Below, piece after piece: positions 58,959 through 64,000 of a stretch of DNA of 64,000 bases. The translations under genes were made by a program, and so were the position numbers. Source of the DNA: Chondrosia reniformis (lineage: Eukaryota > Porifera > Demospongiae > Chondrillida > Chondrillidae). Under the pieces are notes generated by a model, which saw only the letters and a program-made list of their open reading frames with translations, was not told the origin of the DNA and ran no database searches. Every line of letters begins with the position of its first letter. Position 1 is the first letter of the stretch. The DNA lies in contig OX359198.1 of assembly GCA_947172415.1 (NCBI GenBank), forward strand, positions 5,425,401 to 5,489,400, given 5' to 3'.

Positions 58959-61900
58959 TTAAACAGATTGCTGTAGTTGTAGGGGAGCAATATCTTCCAA
59001 TTTTTGGAGTCTCTTTTTAACTTGTTTGTATTCTTGATAGTCAGAAAGGATAAAATTTCTATCTTCACGTTGGACAGCTCTAAATTTTAGAGTCAAAAGG
59101 ATGTGGCACAATTGTCAAATAAAATGTCATTCTACTTACCGTCCGTGTTTTATCTGAAACTTTTTCTCAAATTCTTGAATCCGCTTTCGCAAGGTTTTCT
59201 TTCTTTCCAGCAACTCAGTTCTCTCTTCAAGAAGCTCTCCTCTGGTATAGCAGCAAATTTAATAATGTATATATTATGTACATATATGCATGAAATGATA
59301 GGGGTTATTGTTGTGTACATTGAGAAAAGTTTTAGTTTAAATGAGCCTCAGCAATACAATGTTTGAGAAATTGAATGTACGTACGTACGTATGTGTACAC
59401 TGAAAACGGTTTAAATAAATCTCAGCAATACAATGTTTGAGAAATTGAACCTAGTTTACTAGTTGAACCTACGTAGTTTCAACCTAGAGAGAGACCTACG
59501 TACGTACATCAGTATTAAATAAGTATACGTACGTACATACGTATGTGTGAAGGAAGATAACTTGTTAAATAGTCAGTGATAACTTACAAAGTCCTAAATG
59601 CTGGATCACTTGAAGAGTAAGCATTGTCCCAACCAGTGGGGGGAGCATCCTTTGTTGATAACATTGTATCAGTAACTACACTCGACTTGTATTCAGAGGT
59701 GGATCCAACTGGTAAAGATTGCGCAAGGGTTATGTTACCAAGGCTACCATCTAACACATCAGTGGACTGGATCTTAGCCGGTGGAGACAGTGTTCTTAGC
59801 ATATTGGATTCATGTGCCTATGTACATGTATAAAATATATATTCAAGTTTGCCATGGAAACATTACCTCAGTACTCACAGCCTTTCCATCAGACAACTTC
59901 TTCTTTATGTCTCTATATCTTTCATACAGTGGTCGCATAATGTCCTTTCCCTCACGTGTTTTCTATTCAAAGAAATGCATATTCATTATGTACTGTGTTC
60001 ATTCAAACTATTGTGTGTACATATGGAATTAGATATTACAACAAACAAGATGTTATGATTCAAGAAGTTTAATGATGTCAATATTCAAAAAATAGAAAAT
60101 AATAAATGTTTAAAATCACATCCTACTCTGTATATCATATTCAGGTATATTTAAATTTAATCAGCTGTAATCTGACCTGATCCAGGTTGCGATTTATTGA
60201 GATATTGTTAAAGTACACATATGTAGATATGTTGGTATGTATTGTATTATGTATGTATGATGTAAGCTATTCAAAACAGAAATGCTCATAGAGCACAACC
60301 TCGCGCAACAAGAAGTGTAAGTATAGATGAGCAACATAGCCATCCTTGCCCTGTGCACACTACCTTCAGTATATAAAATGCATGAAAACAAAAACAAAAT
60401 GGCAGACCACAAAAGGCATCTCTTAGGCAGACATAGCTGCAAATACGTACCAATCCTGTTGGTCTCAGCCTACGTAACAACTACGTATTTAAACAACATT
60501 TACCCTTTGACAATTTTTCTGATGACAGACAGACAGACAGAGTCTCATGACCCATTGTGCAATCATGTGGGGTAATTAATGTATGGATGGATGGATGGAA
60601 GTTGCCAGAAAGTGCATACTACAGTTATATGTAGATGTAACTGTATACTGTAAGTAGGGACTAATCAGCTATGTACAGGTGCGTATGTACTTACATAGGT
60701 ATGTATGTAGGTATGTAGGTATGAAGGTATGCATGCAGGGTATGGTGATAGACTAACTGGCCGACTATGCTGCTTCTCAAACTGCAGTATTGCTAACTGT
60801 ACACACTTCTTTTCATCTTGCAAATCTTCCCAACTCATGAGCTACAAGCAGACAGTAAATACAACATTACATTAGTACCTAGCTACAAGCAGACAATATA
60901 AATACAAACATTACATTAGTATACATACGTATGTACGCACATACGTATGTCAGGCAATCAAGTCTTACGTACATCCAAGTTGGCAGGTCTTTGTGACTTT
61001 TTACGTTTCTCTTGTAAAACTTTTAAGATTCTTTCTATAATCTTCTCTAATTCTTTAACAGGATCACCATTTACCTTCCCTGCAGCTCTTCTGTCCAAGG
61101 CAGTAGTAGATATGTCGGCTTGCTGTGGTTGACTGTTGGCTGCCTCACTCTCCTTCAACACAGACTCTTGTGGGACAGTGGCAATGGATCCTGCAATCCC
61201 TCCATTGCCCACTTTCTTAGATAGTCTATATTTAGCAAGGACATACACAGGGAGATAGATATATACTGTAAATCCCTTTATTTAAGCAGAACCAAAAGTT
61301 AGCGAAACTGGATTTTATCCCTACATAGCGGAATTTAATATTAGCGACTTACAAAAATGCATGGACGTTTTATTAGTTAATTACAGTAATATATAATTAC
61401 AATAGTACTCTATTTAGTAATAATACTATATTTAGCGAACTCTAATTTTAGCGGTAAATGTCAAATCGCTAATATAGCTAAATTTAAAAGCACGCTAATA
61501 ATAAGGGATTTACAGTAAGTACTTGCATACCTTAAGTACTGTGTATATATAAAAGGACATACAATGAAGAGAACTATTTTTATACTGTGTAAACGACATA
61601 CCTCAGGTGACACCTTGCAGGCTTTACACGATGCTTAGTAAGCTAAGTCAACCGAGAATAGAATGCGAATGGTATGTTACAGTATGCAGACTACATTGTA
61701 CAATATCCTACATATAGTAATTCATCCTTAAGTGACAGTAAAATCAAAGGACTGATACAGATATATCCTAGTGATCACGCTATATACTGTATCCATACCA
61801 ACACCAATATACTGTGAGGTCACTGGTCTATTCTAGGTAGCTTACTGATTTTAATTTGGCTGTGTGTATAGTAATTTCATCAAATATGTCGTCATGGCCA

Positions 61901-63793
61901 TTCTCTAAAGATCTGTCAGGTGATAATGGTCCATCTATCTCCTCATAAATTGCTTGAGAAGATGAATTAGCCACTGTTGACAAAGCTGTATTCCCGCTTA
62001 GCGAATCAGCAAGCTGCAAGCATGATTGTGAAATATCAAAATTCATAATTGAAGAGAAAACTCTTGAAATGCAGCTACACATTGAGTGCATGGATACCTT
62101 AACTGAAATGCTGTCTTTTTCAAAAGACTGAACTTCTTTCTTCTTTGGTGACTTTATGGAATCCTTTCCATCGATCTCCTCCTTTGATCTTACTTCTAAA
62201 GATCTTTTAGAAGCAAGATCACTTTCCTCATCAAAGTCAACATCTTCTTGTACTTCCAATACATTAAGATTCTCTCCAAAGTATGCTCCACTCCTCCGGT
62301 TAGCCGACTTCACTGAGTCTCTATTGTAAGATCTTTTGGCAGCAGATGACGAATGAGCAGTTTGGTCACTTTTTAGATTCACTGCTGGTAAGGAAGGAAC
62401 GGGTAGAGCAACTTTGTGGCTCTCATTTCTATGCTTCTCATCACAAGTTATTGACTCCTGCCTAGGCTCTACAGGAGTAGCAGGGCTTTCCACAGAAGTG
62501 CCATACTTCAAGGGATCAAAGAGCAGTTCTGATACAGTTTCTTTGATCAAGTCATTCAAGACCCTGTAGGTAAAAAACAATAAAATGTTGCCTTCAGAAA
62601 TCTTAATCACTGTCATAAAAATACCAAATGCATGTAAAACAATCACGTAGGTATGTAAACTATGCAGATGCATATAGACAGGCAAGTGTTATTCAAAAGC
62701 CTTACTGTGCAGTTCTTGGTGTAAGTTTAGGAGATTCTGTAGGGCTGGGAGTGCTCCTCTGTGACCATGGTGACGGAGTACGTGGCTGCTCTTCCGGCAT
62801 CAGGACACGGGTGGGGCTAAAAATGACACACCCATGTATACTTTGGAATGTGCATACATACATGTGATAATATAGTATATATTATCAGTATGAATGAACA
62901 TACGTGCATACGTACATATGTACATACCTCAAGGCGACAACCTTGTCAATGTTAACTTCTTGATACTCACTGCACCCATCTAAACTATGAGGAAGAGATT
63001 TCACTTTGGGCTTATTTACTAGAGCATACAATTGCCCATTCTGTTCTAAATGTTCCACATTAACTGGAGCTGTAGGAAGAAGATAGTGATACTTCAGTTA
63101 CTTGTAGCATGACATGACATACTGATACCAATTACATATACGTACCTACGTACGTATTTGTAATCACAAATAGAGAACTACTGTAGTTTCTTGGATTTGA
63201 CACAATGCACTTGACTACTAGTAACCAAGACAACCATGACCACACATCTACGTACATACGTACCTCATGTACTACAGTACTTTTTGGGTCGGTTGTCCAA
63301 ACCAGAGGTTGCAATCGGTAATTTGTAAAAGGTTATCGCTGCATAGTGATGTCATTCTAGTGGGAAAGTTCGTTCAAATGGTAGTCGCAAGTGCTAACTG
63401 ATTACCAATTGCAATGTCCAGTCTGGACAACCGACCCTAATAGTACTGTATACAGTAGAAACTACACAAGTACATATATACGTACATACGTACATATGTA
63501 CACATATGCATATATGTACATATAATATTTGCACTTTTAGATATAACCAACCACCAAAAACTTCTTCTTCTTCTTCTTTGGCCGCTGTAGGATAGTCGTG
63601 GCAAACACTAAAGGTAACAGGCTCATAAATGTTCTTCTCAGCCATGTATTCCTTATAAGGAATAGGATAGGCTGGTCGTCCCTCCAGATTTCCCTTGTGT
63701 ACCTCGCTGAAGATTTCTTTATATTTAGAAATCAAAACACACAAAAACTCCAATGTGTACTTCTGCCAGTAAAGGTACTCCATCCCCTCTAAA
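58959..63793 (-). CDS. FAM13: FAM13 family protein, 5'-partial
   Basis: Twelve exons in minus order: 63552-63793, 62928-63069, 62706-62816, 62098-62563, 61846-62013, 61602-61642, 60973-61225, 60758-60841, 59879-59962, 59588-59817, 59140-59241, 58959-59079; 2044 nt with matching phases, stop TAA at 58959. FAM13 signatures appear in order: LEKIIERILKVLQEKRKK; LQDEKKCVQLAILQFEKQHS; MRPLYERYRDIKKKL; and at the end IQEFEKKFQIKHGR then AVQREDRNFILSDYQEYK. These match the conserved C-terminal helical blocks of FAM13A/B. The first visible exon (EFLCVLISKYKEIF) could be the end of the RhoGAP domain known in FAM13A; the rest lies beyond 64000. The middle is Ser/Glu-rich and charged. FAM13 proteins act in Rho-linked and Wnt-linked signalling in the cytoplasm. 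The 41-nt exon 61602-61642 is supported mainly by splice sites and phase. Confidence 0.88.
61266..61515. mobile_element. 250-bp MITE with TA target duplication
   Basis: Begins CTGTAAATCCCTTTATTT and ends with the inverse AATAAGGGATTTACAG, flanked by TA on both sides. The interior has further TAGCG/CGCTA pairs (TTAGCGAA, TTTAGCGG). FAM13 intron. Confidence 0.8.
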
Positions 63794-64000
63794 CTACAAA
63801 AACAAATTGTGAGAATTAGGGTAACTGTATAGAATTTAAATTCATAGACAAGTTTCCTCAAATTAATAGAGAGAATTAGGGTAACTGCATAGAATACAAA
63901 TTTATAGACAGGTTTCCTCAAATTCATAGACAGGAATCCTAGTATACACTTGTACAAAAAGGTGGTTAATTTTGGTGATTGCTGATTGCATTATATGCTG

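Noticed and set aside
61599-61642. Skipping the 41-nt FAM13 exon by using an acceptor at 61216
   Set aside because: It keeps frame, but the 41-nt exon with acceptor at 61226 has better splice sites and also keeps frame; either may occur, so the longer model was preferred.

Overview
The window looks like chromosomal DNA of a demosponge; Amphimedon queenslandica or a close relative is my best guess. The reasons are AT-rich sequence, many short GT-AG introns, abundant TACGTA microsatellites, animal-specific gene families (MASK/ANKHD1, FAM13, DBH/MOXD1-type copper monooxygenase, TRAF-like) and a large single-exon beta-helix membrane protein of a kind I associate with sponges. No prokaryotic genes, viral genes, CRISPR arrays or rRNA were seen.

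Layout. (1) 192-8130, plus: the 3' part of a gene for a cysteine-rich type I membrane protein with GCC2/GCC3 (ephrin-receptor-like) repeats. (2) 8365-12522, minus: an intronless 1385-codon gene for a secreted-side beta-helix fused to about nine membrane segments, convergent with gene 1. (3) 12.6-15.7 kb: satellite-like repeats, an orphan duplicate of two ankyrin exons, and a 27-bp minisatellite. (4) 15739-22769, minus: a 14-exon, 625-aa PH-RCC1-FYVE protein with the domain order of plant PRAF proteins. (5) 23154-42027, plus: a 37-exon MASK/ANKHD1 orthologue, divergent from gene 4 across 384 bp. It has two ankyrin blocks but no visible KH domain, and gains a C-terminal SAM domain and a PAM2-like motif. 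(6) 43142-46476, plus: a six-exon Ig-like/FN3 single-pass receptor whose tail holds a textbook ITAM spacing, an ITIM-like site and a proline-rich SH3 ligand. (7) 49569-50862, minus: an SH3 / RING-like / TRAF zinc finger / coiled-coil / tail-anchor protein whose 5' frame needs a 70-nt intron or contains a frameshift. (8) 51231-57604, minus: a 13-exon DBH/MOXD1-type copper monooxygenase with all expected copper ligands. (9) 58959 to beyond 63793, minus: the 3' part of a FAM13 orthologue; its RhoGAP end lies mostly off the window.

Exon models were built by hand from splice sites. For genes 4, 5, 6 and 8 the summed exon lengths are divisible by three, and every junction phase agrees; the partial genes 1 and 9 also keep phase throughout. 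Gene content suggests signalling (ITAM receptor, TRAF adaptor, FAM13, MASK), but the genes are independent units, not an operon, and no shared pathway is shown by the sequence.

The non-coding space is full of repeats: a tRNA-derived SINE family (one copy supplies a splice acceptor), a roughly 200-bp dispersed repeat with at least six copies, at least ten foldback/TIR elements, several minisatellites, and a recurring hairpin motif whose flanks resemble the hammerhead ribozyme core.
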